In this document: in pieces, positions 45,246 to 56,267 of the stretch
Layout: each line of letters begins with the position of its first letter
Numbering within the stretch: position 1 is the stretch's first letter
Assembly: GCA_030015575.1 (NCBI GenBank)
Contig: JASDDO010000001.1
Coordinates: 514,533,772-514,597,771 of the forward strand
Direction of reading: 5' to 3'
Source: Agapanthus africanus
Taxonomy: Eukaryota > Streptophyta > Magnoliopsida > Asparagales > Amaryllidaceae
Length of the DNA: 64,000 nt
Made by a program: the position numbers and the translations under genes
The notes under the pieces: model-generated
Told to the model about the DNA's origin: nothing
The model's database searches: none
The model's input: the letters and a program-made list of their open reading frames with translations, nothing else

Positions 45246-45767
45246 CTATGGCATCACAGCAGTCTGAGAAGCCCAATGGACTACAAAGTATACCGAACCA
45301 ACCGATGCTGATGTCATGCAGATCCCCGTCAAGACCTTCCCTGTCGTGGTGAAACAATTGTACCTTTGGTATCTGATGAGGACGAGAAGGAAAATGCATG
45401 CTATCATCGCCATGGCCGCTACCAGGGTCAATAGCACGGCCAATAGCATCCGGAGCTTCAGCGATTTGTTCTCTTGTTTTGATCTTCTGATCCGCTCGTC
45501 CGCCGTGGTCCCGGACCCATAAAGCCGCAGTATCCTCTGTCGCAGGACGTATAATAAAAACCATGAGAGGAGTACGGTGCAGATACCAATCGCCGTGATC
45601 TGGTACAATAGGTAAAACTCATGATCTCCGGTGATGCACTCAGATGGATGGCCCCGAGATTTTTGCGGGACAGCGGAAATACAGAGTCCCACAATAACTA
45701 TCGCTATGGCAACTCCATTCGCTTTGGCGAGTGTATCAATAGAATCTAGGTACAATCCCTCGGCCAT
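45246..45767 (-). CDS. Four-helix membrane protein of unknown function
   Basis: This is a 173-residue frame starting MAEGLYLDSIDTLAKANG. I chose this ATG because it follows a good context and gives a protein starting just before helix 1; the frame is open for 45 more codons upstream. Four hydrophobic segments are visible at about residues 15-31 (GVAIAIVIVGLCISAV), 52-74, 104-127 and 136-160. Between helices 2 and 3 is a charged loop (TADERIRRSKQENKSLKLR). I do not recognise the family. The codons look normal and no lesion is seen, and the paucity of introns and neat topology favour a real gene. Confidence 0.5.
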   Translation of the reverse strand: MAEGLYLDSIDTLAKANGVAIAIVIVGLCISAVPQKSRGHPSECITGDHEFYLLYQITAIGICTVLLSWFLLYVLRQRILRLYGSGTTADERIRRSKQENKSLKLRMLLAVLLTLVAAMAMIACIFLLVLIRYQRYNCFTTTGKVLTGICMTSASVGSVYFVVHWASQTAVMP

Positions 45768-45917
45768 GTCTACATATAAATTAAATAAAATTAATAAATA
45801 ATTAGACCACAGTGGACAATTCTTGCAATAATGTTTTGAGTTTGATTCGACAATTCTTGTGTAAGCAGTAATATGACTTGCTAGGTTGGGATTGGTAATC
45901 AAGTACAGTTTTTGATG

Positions 45918-45975
45918 GTGATATTGTCAAATCCTTATTTGATAAATCCACACAAAAATTTATACATGGATAAAT
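45918..45975. repeat. Fragment of the foldback element found at 12734
   Basis: 'ATTGTCAAATCCTTATTTGATAAATCCACAC...TACATGGA' matches the first 58 bases of the 12734 element. It is interrupted by the MITE pieces that follow. Confidence 0.6.
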
Positions 45976-46007
45976 TTAATCAAGAACGGAGAATAATCAA
46001 CTACAGT

Positions 46008-46055
46008 TTTTCCGACGCCATAGGAGGAAATTCCCTCGTATGGCACCTTTCCTCC

Positions 46056-46057
<2 letters not shown>
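46008..46057. repeat. End fragment of the palindromic MITE family
   Basis: 'CCGACGCCATAGGAGGAAAT...CTTTCCTCCATTAT' matches the right end of the copy at 46130-46513. It stops at the AT repeat. Confidence 0.7.

Positions 46058-46129
<72 letters not shown>
46058..46129. repeat. (AT)n(AG)n microsatellite
   Basis: About 20 TA dinucleotides are followed by about 16 GA dinucleotides, lying exactly between two MITE ends. Confidence 0.9.
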
Positions 46130-46135
<6 letters not shown>

Positions 46136-46513
46136 AATGGAGGAAAGAAGCCGGAGGGAATTTCCTACTATGGCGTCGAAAAAATACCCTCCCTTATTTT
46201 TTTCGACGATTGGCACCCACCATCTTCATCGTTATCATCTAAGATGTGGGTACACCAAATTTCATGTGATTCTATAATTTTTTCACCGTTGATTTAGCAA
46301 AGTAAAAAGTTCTATTGTCAGTAAACCGTTAATTTTGAACTCACTAAATAAACGGTGAAAAAGTTATAGAATCACATGAAATTTGGTGTACCCACATCTT
46401 AAATGATAATGATGAAGATGGTGGATGCTGATCTCGAAAAAAATAAAGGAAGGGGATATTTTTTTCGACGCCATAGGAGGAAAGTCCCTCCTATGGTCTC
46501 TTTCCTCAATTAT
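46130..46513. mobile_element. Palindromic MITE, copy 2
   Basis: This is the same family as 11720-12105, sharing 'atcatctaagatgtgggtac', 'atcacatgaaatttg' and the terminal 'aatggaggaaag' in inverted order. The left end lies in the GA microsatellite and the right end near 'cctcaattat', so the target duplication cannot be read. Confidence 0.75.
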
Positions 46514-47300
46514 AATGGGGTTTTGTCTCAAATTAAGCATGTTGCTATATAAGGCCTCAATAGGTCTATGAATTGGCGTGTTCATAAGCTAGCATTCAGT
46601 TGGGGAAATTCATAAGCTAGCATTCAGTTGGGGAAATTCGTAAGGCGATCGATCGAATATAAAGCCTAATTGGACATGCTAGACTTTTAGTGGCCGGTTT
46701 GGATGATAAATTTTCAAGCCAAAATATTTTGACTACTTGCGGAGCAAAACACCCCTTCAACATCTCATGATTGTAACACAATTAATTAATTTGAATGTTT
46801 CTCTCGGAGCAATCCATGTTATAAAAAAAATGATTGTCTAATTTAATTCTAGTACATTTTTGTGTTGTTCAGGGTAGAATTTGAGTGTTCCTTTAGAGTT
46901 AGGGTCAATGATCGATGGGGTGTTTGCACTAACAACACCTGAGAATGTATAAGTGTTACAATGAGTGCTACACATGCAGGTTTTCTGCAATTAACCCAAA
47001 ATTCAAAATTGGCTACAAAGAAATTAATACAAGTGTGTATCTACAGCATTGCTCATATATATTTTACACAAAGGAAGTGGCTATTCTATTCTATATAATT
47101 TAGCCTGCAGATTCAATGCTTGCAATGTTAACCTAACCCTAACAAGCATAAAGCAAATAAAACAAATCCCAAAAACATTTTGTTGTGTGTTTTCATGGCA
47201 TATGATATATGGGTTTTCAACTTGACACTAATTTAAATAGAATTCTTGAAAAAAATTTACGAAACTTTTCAAGGGGTCTTCTTTCTTAGCCAAATCCATA
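46514..47300. other. Noncoding stretch
   Basis: No gene seen. A 33-base direct repeat ('cataagctagcattcagttggggaaattc') occurs twice at about 46583-46640. Confidence 0.4.
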
Positions 47301-47313
47301 TTGATTAGCAAAG

Positions 47314-47694
47314 TCAAACTCTTATAATTAAGATTACCAATAAATCAAAGTAAAAAATTTTATAAAAAGAAAATAATAATAGAAAACAATCCAGGATTAA
47401 GATTTTGATACCTGAAGCAGCAGAAAGAATAATTACCCCCTCAACAAAAATCAACAGCCAAAGCCAAAGCCAAGTGAGCAGAAATGCATTCTCATTCAAA
47501 CTCCCTTCCCCTTGCTGCGAAGCTCCTCCCTCTTCCTGCGGGTTGAAAACGGCAGGCCTCTCTATGGGAATTTTTGGTTCTCCATCACTACTCTCAACTC
47601 TCTCTCTATATATAATCCAGTGGAGCAATGGAGTGTGGGGAGAGAGAGATAGAGAGGGGGTTGTTATGTTGTACATCACAATCAATGACACCAA
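47314..47694 (-). CDS. Uncharacterised ORF, possibly a first exon
   Basis: A 126-codon frame contains EPKIPIERPAVFNPQEEGG followed by a hydrophobic stretch (LLTWLWLWLLIFVEGVIILS). A good splice donor CAG/GTATCA lies at about 47413 inside it, so the coding part could be an exon ending there. No family is recognised. The DNA from 47455 is duplicated at 51478, where the corresponding frame is not preserved further, which argues for caution. Confidence 0.25.
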   Translation of the reverse strand: MVSLIVMYNITTPSLSLSPHTPLLHWIIYRERVESSDGEPKIPIERPAVFNPQEEGGASQQGEGSLNENAFLLTWLWLWLLIFVEGVIILSAASGIKILILDCFLLLFSFYKIFYFDLLVILIIRV

Positions 47695-47885
47695 AAATAC
47701 TTCAAGGCATGCAATGAGTGAGCACTAACATAGCTAGTAAGTTTGTTGCAGAGCCCAATTAATGCTGAAAAAGATAGAGAGAAAAGAAATGTTTCCCAAA
47801 ATGGAAAGTTAGTTTTAAGAGCCCAATGCTGATGGTGATGGTGATAGGGTTTGAAATGGAAACACCTCTTTTAATATATTAATCA
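47455..47885. repeat. Segmental duplication, copy A
   Basis: Aligned directly with 51478-51850: 'gagcagaaa.gcattc.attcaaactcccttccccttgctgcgaag' through 'ccaaaatggaaagttagttttaagagcccaatgctgatgg'. Copy A has an insertion of GA-repeat sequence at about 47600-47680. Confidence 0.85.
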
Positions 47886-48426
47886 GTACCTAGCTAGCTG
47901 GTTGGCTATTATCTCTCTCCTACACACACCTACACGACTTAGGTTTCTCTCACCTACACGACTTAGGTTTCTCTCTGTTTGCTAGGTGAAGGCGGAGAGT
48001 ATTCAGGAAGGTCTCTTGAAAGATCGGATCGGATCTCGGAGATCCGAGAATCCTAGAAATCCTCTTAGAGCAACTCATTTATTCCACCCCCGTAGCCTTT
48101 GAGACACGTCATCTGTCACGTGTCGTCATCTGAGGAAATACCACTTGTGAGCATCATCAGGTTACCTCATGGAATATATATGGTCCTTGTTGAGGAGAAG
48201 GCAAGATGCAAGAAGCCTAGCTCGAACTTAAAAATGGCTGTCCGAAAGGAATCTTTATAAGCTAGGCTGAGATAGGGAGCGGTAGGCCTCTTGAACCTCA
48301 ATGAACCTCCTTGTGTACTCAAAAGGATCACGACTATTTAATGACAAGTGAGATTAATAATGAAAGGGAAATCAAAGGATCATCAATTGGATTATACTCC
48401 AAATAGTATTAATAAAGTCATATATG
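47886..48426. other. Noncoding stretch
   Basis: No gene seen. A small direct repeat 'cctacacgacttaggtttctctc' occurs twice at about 47930-47975. Confidence 0.4.
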
Positions 48427-48484
48427 CCCTTTGCTTGATCTACCCTCCCTCCCTCCCTCCCTCTCTCTCTCTCTCTATATATAT
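48427..48484. repeat. (CCCT)n(CT)n(AT)n microsatellite
   Basis: Consecutive CCCT, CT and AT runs within about 55 bases. Confidence 0.85.
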
Positions 48485-51259
48485 CAAGGCCGCTCGCTTA
48501 TCACGTGCTACTAGCCTATATAGCCTAGTATCATCTATGATGAATATAGTTTCTTTTCTTTCTTTTTTATTTTTTTTTACTTTAGCAATAAATTTATTTA
48601 CTTTTATCTTGCTAGCGGCAAATCGGTTACAACTAATTCCGTACAAATGTTGTGCCCGTCGGTTCTCAAATCGTTATCCTCCGGTGGGAGTTTATATCTA
48701 TTACGAAATTTACGATACTCCTAATATGTGTGTTCTAAAATGATTATCTATCGCTCTAAGCAATAAATTAATTAATTGGTAGACAAATGCAAGGCTTGTT
48801 CAATTGAGTTTGGGTTGTCCTTCTTAAATGCAAATGATAAAAGTTTAGGATGCAAATAAGAAATATAAACATGATCAATAATCCTAGTGAGATAAAATAT
48901 TTTATTACAAGTATAAGGTAAGAAGTGTTGCATAAAAAACAAAACAACAAAAAATTTACGAGATTAAGAGACGATTACATTCTACATTTTCTACACAATG
49001 CTCCCTGCACCAATTATCAGCAATAATTCCAAATATCATTCTCAAAGAAATTGTCCAAAATTCTAATGAAATATTTTATTTTTGGCTTCATAAAACTAAA
49101 GCTTTCTATATATCTTGAGGTGTTGGGGCTCTAGTGGTTGATTTTGATTTAGATTTGATCCAGGATTTGAAGCCTAGATCGAGTAGGAGTCGGTTCGGGT
49201 TAGTTTTTGATATAATCTTTGTTTAAAGACCAAGTTCAATTATCTCTAAAATTCATGTAGGCTATAAATATAAAGCCAAATAGCCTAGGTTTTTCTGAAG
49301 AGGGATGCCCATATTCTTCACAATTAAAAGGGGTAACCATAAAACCGAAAGCGAGAGAGATCATAACGGAGAGGTTTTTGTGAGGGTTAGAAATTACTTT
49401 GTATTGGGTGGTGATCGGAGAAGACAGTTCTTGTGTAATCCTTTCTTGATTGTGAAAGTTGTTGTCGTCGGTTTACAGGATTATGTTGGATTGGGTAAAA
49501 TCTTGTGTTTGTATTGTTTGGTTTGTATTTCTGATAACTTGTGGTGTATTTTGGTAATTGTTGGTTTATTCTTTTTCTGTTAGATTTGATTCACATGATA
49601 TCCTGATAGATAGATTTTCCGCTACGACTCTTGATGTGGTCTGTGATTCTTCGAGGATCACGGCTAAAGGAATTACAAGAGCAGTTTCTTAAATTAATGT
49701 TCATAATAATTTCTAACTTCTTTGTTTCGTTAATAGATTAGTTAACTTATTGAAGGCCCAGAGTAGAGTACTGCAGCTCAGAGTCTGCCCAATGTGCTTC
49801 GACAAAAATTTGCAAATAATAATAGATTGTGCTAAATTAGGCAAGATATACACACACACACATGCTCGCTGTTATCCAATTAAAAGAAATTAAGCAAAGT
49901 TTGTTACCTCTCACTGTCTCTCTTCCATTAGCTCATTTCCTGTCCTAATAAATGTAGAAGTGCGTTTGGGTAAATTGCTGACCAAAAAATAAATGTAGAA
50001 CTACTGAAGTTTGAGTAAATTGTCAATATGCCCCCGTCCTGCTTCAAACTTGTATAGAAGCCCTCCGACCTTTTCCTCTTGTTAATTAAAAAACCCATAT
50101 GCCCAATTAAACCATTTTTATACTAATTGCATATAATATCTAAGCAGCGGTCTTGTCTGTAATATCTAAGCATTTGTCTATAATAAAGGACAAAATAAAA
50201 TACGGCACAAGGGGTTTTTCATAAAGAGTGAATGGTAGGTCCCTTCCTAACAACTTTGAAAATATCAAGCGCTTTTTAGAAAACTCTTGAGCGGACCGGG
50301 GACTTTTTTGACAATTAACTCTAATTAATTTTTTGTAGGAACTCATAAACTATCAATCAATATCCTATAATAAATATGTACATATGATTTTTTTCCTGAT
50401 GTGTTGAAATCTTTTAGCATCATCGAAGATCAATTTAATGCCTTTTATTTGGGATCTTTAAAGCTGAGCTCCTACATATGCTTAAATTAGGTAGAGACGT
50501 GTGATATTTATTAGTCAAATTAAGGTCAAACTGTGGCCCCTTGAAAACTAAAAGGATGTAACTTGTTGAAGGAGGCTATTAGCTAGACATGATACATTCG
50601 TCAAATTAAGACATATGATACATTGGTCAAATTAAGGTATCTCGTACCCCGTTACATTGCTTCCTGTATTACCGAATAATTTCTCCTTAATGCAGCAATG
50701 TAATTCTAAAAATCTGCTTTAATGCCCTCTTAAATTTGAAGCTGGTTTTAATATTATCCGAGGTATAATGTTATTGGAGAAAAGCTAAAATTAAAATTAT
50801 GGTCACATCATGCTATGACCTTTTCTTGACATTTAAAAAGGAGGGGAAAAAAAAACATTTACAGAACATGTATAGTGATATATCAATTTGGCTTTGGTTC
50901 ATACATCAATATAGGCTTTAGATTTAACTGGACTGCAGACTATTTAATAAAATTTAGTCTAAATATAAATTTCAGAGGTCAAAACAAAGCAGGAACAAGT
51001 AGAATCCAATTCATCTTTGTTAATATATGTTCCTGCAAAAACAACAGATTGAATTAATACATTTAACCTACACAATATTTCAACGATCCTCGCCTCTGCA
51101 TTATATGGGAATATATATTAGCCTCTCACCCACTAAGAAATATAATTTATATATAATAAAAAGTGCTGCAGTATTCTATTTCTAAGAGCAGAAGGGATCT
51201 CCATTTCATATATTTAACACCGTTGTATTATTTGACCTAATCATGAAAAATATGATACG
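48485..51259. other. AT-rich stretch, no gene seen
   Basis: Only short open frames without recognisable domains, for example 49305-49583 (+). A (CA)n run lies at about 49850. Confidence 0.35.
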
Positions 51260-51477
51260 TGTAAATCCCTGATTCCTTATGCATTTTCCTGTATTTTAAA
51301 TAAATATTTATTTTTCCATAGTTTTTCCCTTTTTCCTAAATCTCAAATCCTAATTTCTTTTTAACCTGACTCTAAATAAAACCCTAGCCTAAAGCTCAAC
51401 TGCTCGGCCCACTTCTGTCTCCCTCCCCTCCCCCGACCCAACCCATCGCTCTTCCTCCCCCCCTTCCTTCTTCCTCC
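51260..51477 (+). repeat. Truncated LTR fragment related to the Tekay-type family
   Basis: It begins TGTAAATCCCTGATTCC, matching the minus-strand start of the chromovirus LTR (TGTAAATCCCTAGTTCC at 22508). 'CCTAGCC', 'CCGACCCAACCC' and 'CTTCCTCC' blocks follow in the same order. It breaks off exactly where the segmental duplication copy B begins. Confidence 0.65.
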
Positions 51478-51850
51478 CAAAGCCCAAGCGAAGTGAGCAG
51501 AAACGCATTCCTATTCAAACTCCCTTCCCCTTGCTGCGAAGCTCCTCCCTCTTCCGGCAGGTTGAAAACGGCAGGCCTCTCTATGGGAATTTTTGGTTCT
51601 CTATCACCACTCTCAACTCAAAATGAATAATGTATATATAGAGAACTCACAACCAATGGCACCAAAAATACTGCAAGCCATGCAATTAGTGAGCACCGAC
51701 ATAACTAGTAAACTTGTTACAGATCCCAATTAATGCTGAAAAAGATAGAGAGAAGAGAAACGTTTCCCAAAATGGAAAGTTAGTTTTAAGAGCCCAATGC
51801 TGATGGTGATGGGGATTGAAATGGAAACCTCTTTTAATTTATTAATCAAC
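51478..51850. repeat. Segmental duplication, copy B
   Basis: Partner of 47455-47885. It is joined on its left to an LTR fragment and its right flank is interrupted by the Tat-element LTR at 51871. Confidence 0.85.
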
Positions 51851-51870
51851 CCCAGCTAGCTATCACTAAT

Positions 51871-52605
51871 TGATGGAGGTTCTTTTCAGATCTCCTTCAG
51901 ATATTGTCTTCCGTCGATCTCCCAGTGGATTCTGAAGGGGATCCCCTGTTGTGTGTGGGTCTCAATGGGTTTTGAGGAGATTTGGTGATTGGAGGAGTTT
52001 GACGCCAAGTACCTGCAAAGAAGTCCCGGGGTGGTTTGATACCACCGAGGACCCTCCGACGATCAAGTTAGTACTAGATCCGAGCAGCGTAACGGCTAAG
52101 TGGAGTAAAAATGGCTTACTTGACCCTTCTGTGATGGGGGTTTATATAGTGGTGGAGGCACGTAGCAGCATGCGTGAGAATCTCGCTGGCAGTTACACTC
52201 CCGACGTCACGCCCGCGTAGAGAGCGGATCGCCCATGAATGGGGATCGTGAAGACGTGGAACGTGGGATGTTGCTGGCGGAGAATCCGCGCATGGCGAGA
52301 TTCGCGGAGCGGCGGTTACGCCTGTGAGCGGCGGAACTGGACGGAGGACCGAGGAAGACGGCCTCGGCAAAGGGGGTCGGGGACGAGCGAGAAGGCCGAG
52401 GAGACTCGGTCTTGTGGCAGCTCGGGGCGAGCCGAGGAACCGAGGAGGCCAATCTGCAGGGAGCCCCGAGGAGGGCTAGCTTGTGCTGGCCGGTCGGTTA
52501 TAGGGGTGGCCGGGTTGGCCTTTGTAGGCCCTTTCTTCTGAGTTCTGGGACGTGCCATCCGCCACGTGTCCTGGTCGTGGGGATCGCCAATATCGAGCAT
52601 TACCA
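51871..52605 (-). repeat. 3' LTR of the Tat element
   Basis: On - it runs from TGGTAATGCTCGATATTGGC to AACCTCCATCA. It is the same family as the solo LTR at 16617-17341, in opposite orientation. A TATA-like 'ctatataaaccccc' lies at about 52150 on -. The outer flank is CTAAT (51866-51870); the partner duplication is outside the window. Confidence 0.9.
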
Positions 52606-52622
52606 TTAGCTCCCCACTCTTG
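52606..52622 (-). other. Polypurine tract of the Tat element
   Basis: AAGAGTGGGGAGCTAA on - directly precedes the 3' LTR, as expected for the plus-strand primer. Confidence 0.7.
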
Positions 52623-52975
52623 TCCCGACCAGCTAGCGGGTCGGGTCAAGAGTGGACTGCCGGGCCGCCCGGGGTGAGCTCCCTCCTAAGGTTTCGTCGG
52701 GACGTGTCCTCGGGCCGTGAGCTGTCTTTTCCGCTAGCGAATCAGGGCGAGATCTCTGCATTTAAGGAGGGTGCGCCAGTTCGTGTATCTTGCCTTTGAA
52801 GTGACGGTCCACGTGTCAAGCGTCGGTTGGCTGATGCGACATGCGCAGACCTGCGACGCCTGAAAGGGTGCGGTCCAATATGGGAACGACAGGTGGAGTA
52901 ATCTGAGCCGTTTGGACGTGAGGAGGCGTTTTGGCGGGAGAAGAAAGGCACCGTTGGATGAGGTTGCTCATAGCG

Positions 52976-54159
52976 ATAAATAGGGGTGGGGCCTGTTCTA
53001 TGGCCCCTAATCCTTCATCTCACATTTCTTCTCAGTTTTGGCTGCTCGGCACTCTTCTTCTTGGGGATACATGGTTCGTTCCCACTCTTTGGGTCACTCG
53101 TTCCAGAGGGAGGCCCGCGACGCGGCCGTGCCCCTGGTTGGCCCAGGTTCTGCGTCGAATGTTCTGCCGGCGACAGGGTCGTCCGCCCCGTTGGCGGCTC
53201 CTGGGGGTTTTTCCGGCTGCGGTCAGAGGCGCCCGCGGTCATCCGAGCCCCAGACGGGAGACGGAGGGGGTGGGGGGGGGGGGGCGAGGACGGGGTCCCC
53301 CTTAAGAGAAAAAGGACAATTTCTCGTGCACCGCCGTCAATAGTCCCTGAAGGGATCCCCGTGCAGGAGGGAGAGGCTGTCTTCATGGTTCCGTTCGGGC
53401 TTTCCGTCGCTGCCGGCTTGCTCGCCGCGATGGAAGAGTCAGCAGGAGGGAGACTTCCGTGCGGCACCCTGAAGGCCTAAATGGAGGCCATAGCCCAGGG
53501 GGCGGTCCAGATACGAACTCCTTCACGCGTTGTTTTTGGCCTTCCTTTCTTTGGCCCGAGCGACTCCTGGTTTCTCATCCGCTTCCTGTCAGGTCCTTCC
53601 ACACCGCGCCATTGCCGCTCGTATGGAAGCCGAAGGAGCGTTCCACGCACCGAGCCCAGTAGAAGCATTCCCTTCGGAGGTCGAGGTCCTGCGGCGTGAC
53701 CTGTGCCTGGAGAGGGCTAGGGCCGATGTCCTGGTAGCTCGTGCGGAGTCTGCGGAGCTTGCCAATTCAGCAAATCAGGGTGTCCGCCGTCGCCTGAGTG
53801 CATCTCTCCGGGTTGCCGAGAGGAAGCTGGCGGACCTGGCTGATCGCTTCGCGGCCATAGAGAAAGAGAGAGATGCCAGCCGGAGGGATGCCGAGGCGAC
53901 GCTTCTGTCGGCTCAGGCCGCTGAGGTCCGGGCCAAGAAAGCCATGGCCGATCATAAGGCGTCAGAGCAGTTTTACGTCGAGCTCGGTGAGTATTTTGCC
54001 GTCGCGTGGAATAAGGCTCTGGATGCCGTGAAGGAGCAGCTTCCCGATTTCGCCGATGGCGAGCTCTGTGCTCGGGTCCAGCTCCCGGTGGCAAGGCCTC
54101 CGGCTGACAACGATGGGGGAAATGAGGCGCGCCCCTGGTGGCAAAACCTCCGGTGGTGA
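52976..54159 (+). pseudogene. Antisense coiled-coil ORF of the Tat element (gene 23/aORF-like)
   Basis: It lies between integrase and 3' LTR on the strand opposite to pol. A TATA-like ATAAATA (52976-52982) precedes an ATG at 53000. Pieces in different frames follow, including a basic KRKRTISRAPPSIVPEG segment near 53300. The best part (open frame 53530-54159, with a splice-acceptor-like CAG near 53593) encodes a heptad-rich coiled coil. It runs from about EVEVLRRDLCLERARADVLV to about RDAEATLLSAQAAEVRAKKA, and then VAWNKALDAVKEQLPDF. Tat elements such as Grande and Retand are known for such antisense ORFs of unknown function. Here it is frame-broken or spliced; I cannot decide which. Confidence 0.7.
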
Positions 54160-54479
54160 AGCCCCCAGCGATGAGGGAAGCGAGGCGCGAGGGGGGGGGG
54201 TTGCGACTTAGGTCTTTTTGATATTTCCTCGTCCCCCTTTTGTAAGCCTCCGGGCAGTTTGTAAGACTGGGGAGCCCGAAGTACCCTTTCTAAAGACTGT
54301 GCGTTTGATAATAAAACTTCTTCTTTGGTTTCATCGGTCCGCACTTTATCTTCTGTTTGTGCTGCTGGGCTTTCATGTCAGGTCGGCCATCTGTTCAGCG
54401 ATCGTTCGTCGAGTTGACTTCGATCACTTGCCAAGCGTTGCCGAGGATGGACGGAAGCTGCACCCGTTGCCCTTAGGCG

Positions 54480-55290
54480 AGGGCTTCTGATTTCTGGCGT
54501 TGTGGGTAGGCAACTACCAGCCTGGGATGACCGAGCGAGGTCGCCGCTCGGGTGCCTCTTGCGAGGGCTTCGATCCCTGGTGTCATGGGTAGGGAGCTAT
54601 CAGCCAGGGATAGCCGAGCAAGGGCTCGACTGCCTCTAGGAGGACTTTCTGATCCCAGGCGTTGCGGTAGGGAAGCTACCCGCCGGGAATAACTGGGCAG
54701 GAATGACCGGGCAGTGAAGCCGCGTGGTTGCCTCTTACGAGGGCTTTGATCCTTTAGGATGGGGACCGAGCAGGGTTACTACCCAGTGCCTCTTGGCGAG
54801 GACTTTGATCCCTGTCGATCATGGTAGGATGCTACCAGCCGGGGATAGCCGAGCAAGGACTCGACTGTCTCTGGGAGGACTTTGGTCTTTGGCGCGGGAG
54901 GGGTTGTAGAAGCCTACCAAGGACCCTTGGCCAGGCAGGGTTACTGCCCAGTGCCTCTTGGCGAGGGATTTTGTCCTGAAGGATAGCCAAGCGAGGGATC
55001 CTCGGGCTCGACTGCCTCTGGGAGGGCTTTCTGATCCCCGGCGTTGCGGCAGGGAAGCTGCCCACCGGGGATAGCCAAGCGACGGTTAGGCTCGACTGCC
55101 TCTGGGAGGGCTTTCCGATCCCTGACGTTGCGGTAGGGAAGCTACCCTCCAGGGATAACCGAGCAAGGTAGCTGCTGGGTTGCCTCTAAGAAGGACTTTG
55201 GTCCTTAGCGTCGGGGGGTTGTAGGAAGCCTACTAAGGATAACCGGGCAGTGAGGCTGCGCGGCCGCCTCTTGGCGAGGGCTTTGGATTG
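54480..55290. repeat. Minisatellite in the 3' untranslated region of the Tat element
   Basis: About ten diverged units of roughly 58-97 bases begin with a GCCTCT(T/G)GG(C)GAGG(G/A)CTTT motif. They continue with 'gatccc.ggcgttgcggtagggaagctacc..ccggggatagccgagcaagg'. Unit starts are near 54555, 54632, 54729, 54787, 54866, 54952, 55014, 55098, 55183 and 55266. Confidence 0.9.
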
Positions 55291-55416
55291 TAAAGACAGA
55301 ACTCTACTCGGGATTTTTCAACGTTTCTTTATTCGAGTGGACAGGATTTTTAGAGAATGTTTTACATCATCTTTGCGAAAGAAAAGGGGGGGGGTACACA
55401 CTCGCTGGTCTTGACC

Positions 55417-56267
55417 TCACTGGTATAGCTTGAGCTTCTCGGCGTTGTAAGGCCGCGGGAGCCTGCGTCCGTCCGCGTCTTGTAGGCGGTAGGCTCCGCT
55501 GGGGAGCGCCTCAGAGATGAGGAAGGGACCATCCCACTTTGGGGAGAACTTGTGAAGCCTGGCTTGGTCGATGAACTCGTTTCGCCGTAGGACCAGATCC
55601 CCGGTCTTGAAGGAGCGGTGTTTGACCCGAGCGTTGTAGTATCGGGCCGTTTGTTGTTGATAAGCGGCAGCTCTGATCTGAGCCCGGTCTCTCTTCTCCA
55701 ACAAGATGTCCAGGTTGGTCCGTAGCGCCGAGGTGTTTGTGTCATCATCGAAGTGCTCGACACGGTAACTGGATAGCCCGATCTCCGCTGGGACCATCGC
55801 TTCGGTCCCGTAGCAGAGGCTGAAGGGGGTCTCTCCGGTGGGAGTCTTCTTTGACGTGCGCAGGGCCCATAAGACCCGGGGTAGTTCTTCGACCCAACTG
55901 CCTTGTCGCCCTTTTAGGCGGGTCCGGAGACCTCGGAGGACGTCTCGGTTAGCGACCTCGGCCTGCCCGTTGCACTGGGGATGCGCGACCGCGGCGAACT
56001 TCATGAGGATATGGTATTCTTTGCAGAAGTCCTTCACTTTTTCGTTCTCGAAGTTCGTACCGTGGTCGGTGATGATACACCTCGGGATGCCAACCGGAGT
56101 ATCAGGTTGTTTTGCAGGAACTTGATGGTTGTGGCGGCATCCGATTTCCTGATGGGGACGGCCTCGATCAACTTGGTGAAGTAGTCCACCGCGACGAGGA
56201 CGTATTTGTGCCCGCCTGTACCGGTAGGGAACTGGTCGATCATACCCAATCCCCACTGGGCGAACGA
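55417..56267 (-). pseudogene. Tat integrase, frameshifted
   Basis: The first catalytic Asp sits in KYVLVAVDYFTKLIEAVPIR (56249-56034 frame). The second (CIITDHGTNFENEKVKDFC) and the Glu (PQCNGQAEVANRDVL) lie in another frame that continues to 55417. The C-terminal domain SFKTGDLVLRRN and KFSPKWDGPFLI is present. The switch is near 56095-56110. A stop at about 56268 separates it from the upstream zinc-binding part. Confidence 0.88.

Noticed and set aside
53015..53467. 150-codon frame on - in the Tat region
   Set aside because: Shadow of GC-rich antisense-ORF sequence; no domain.
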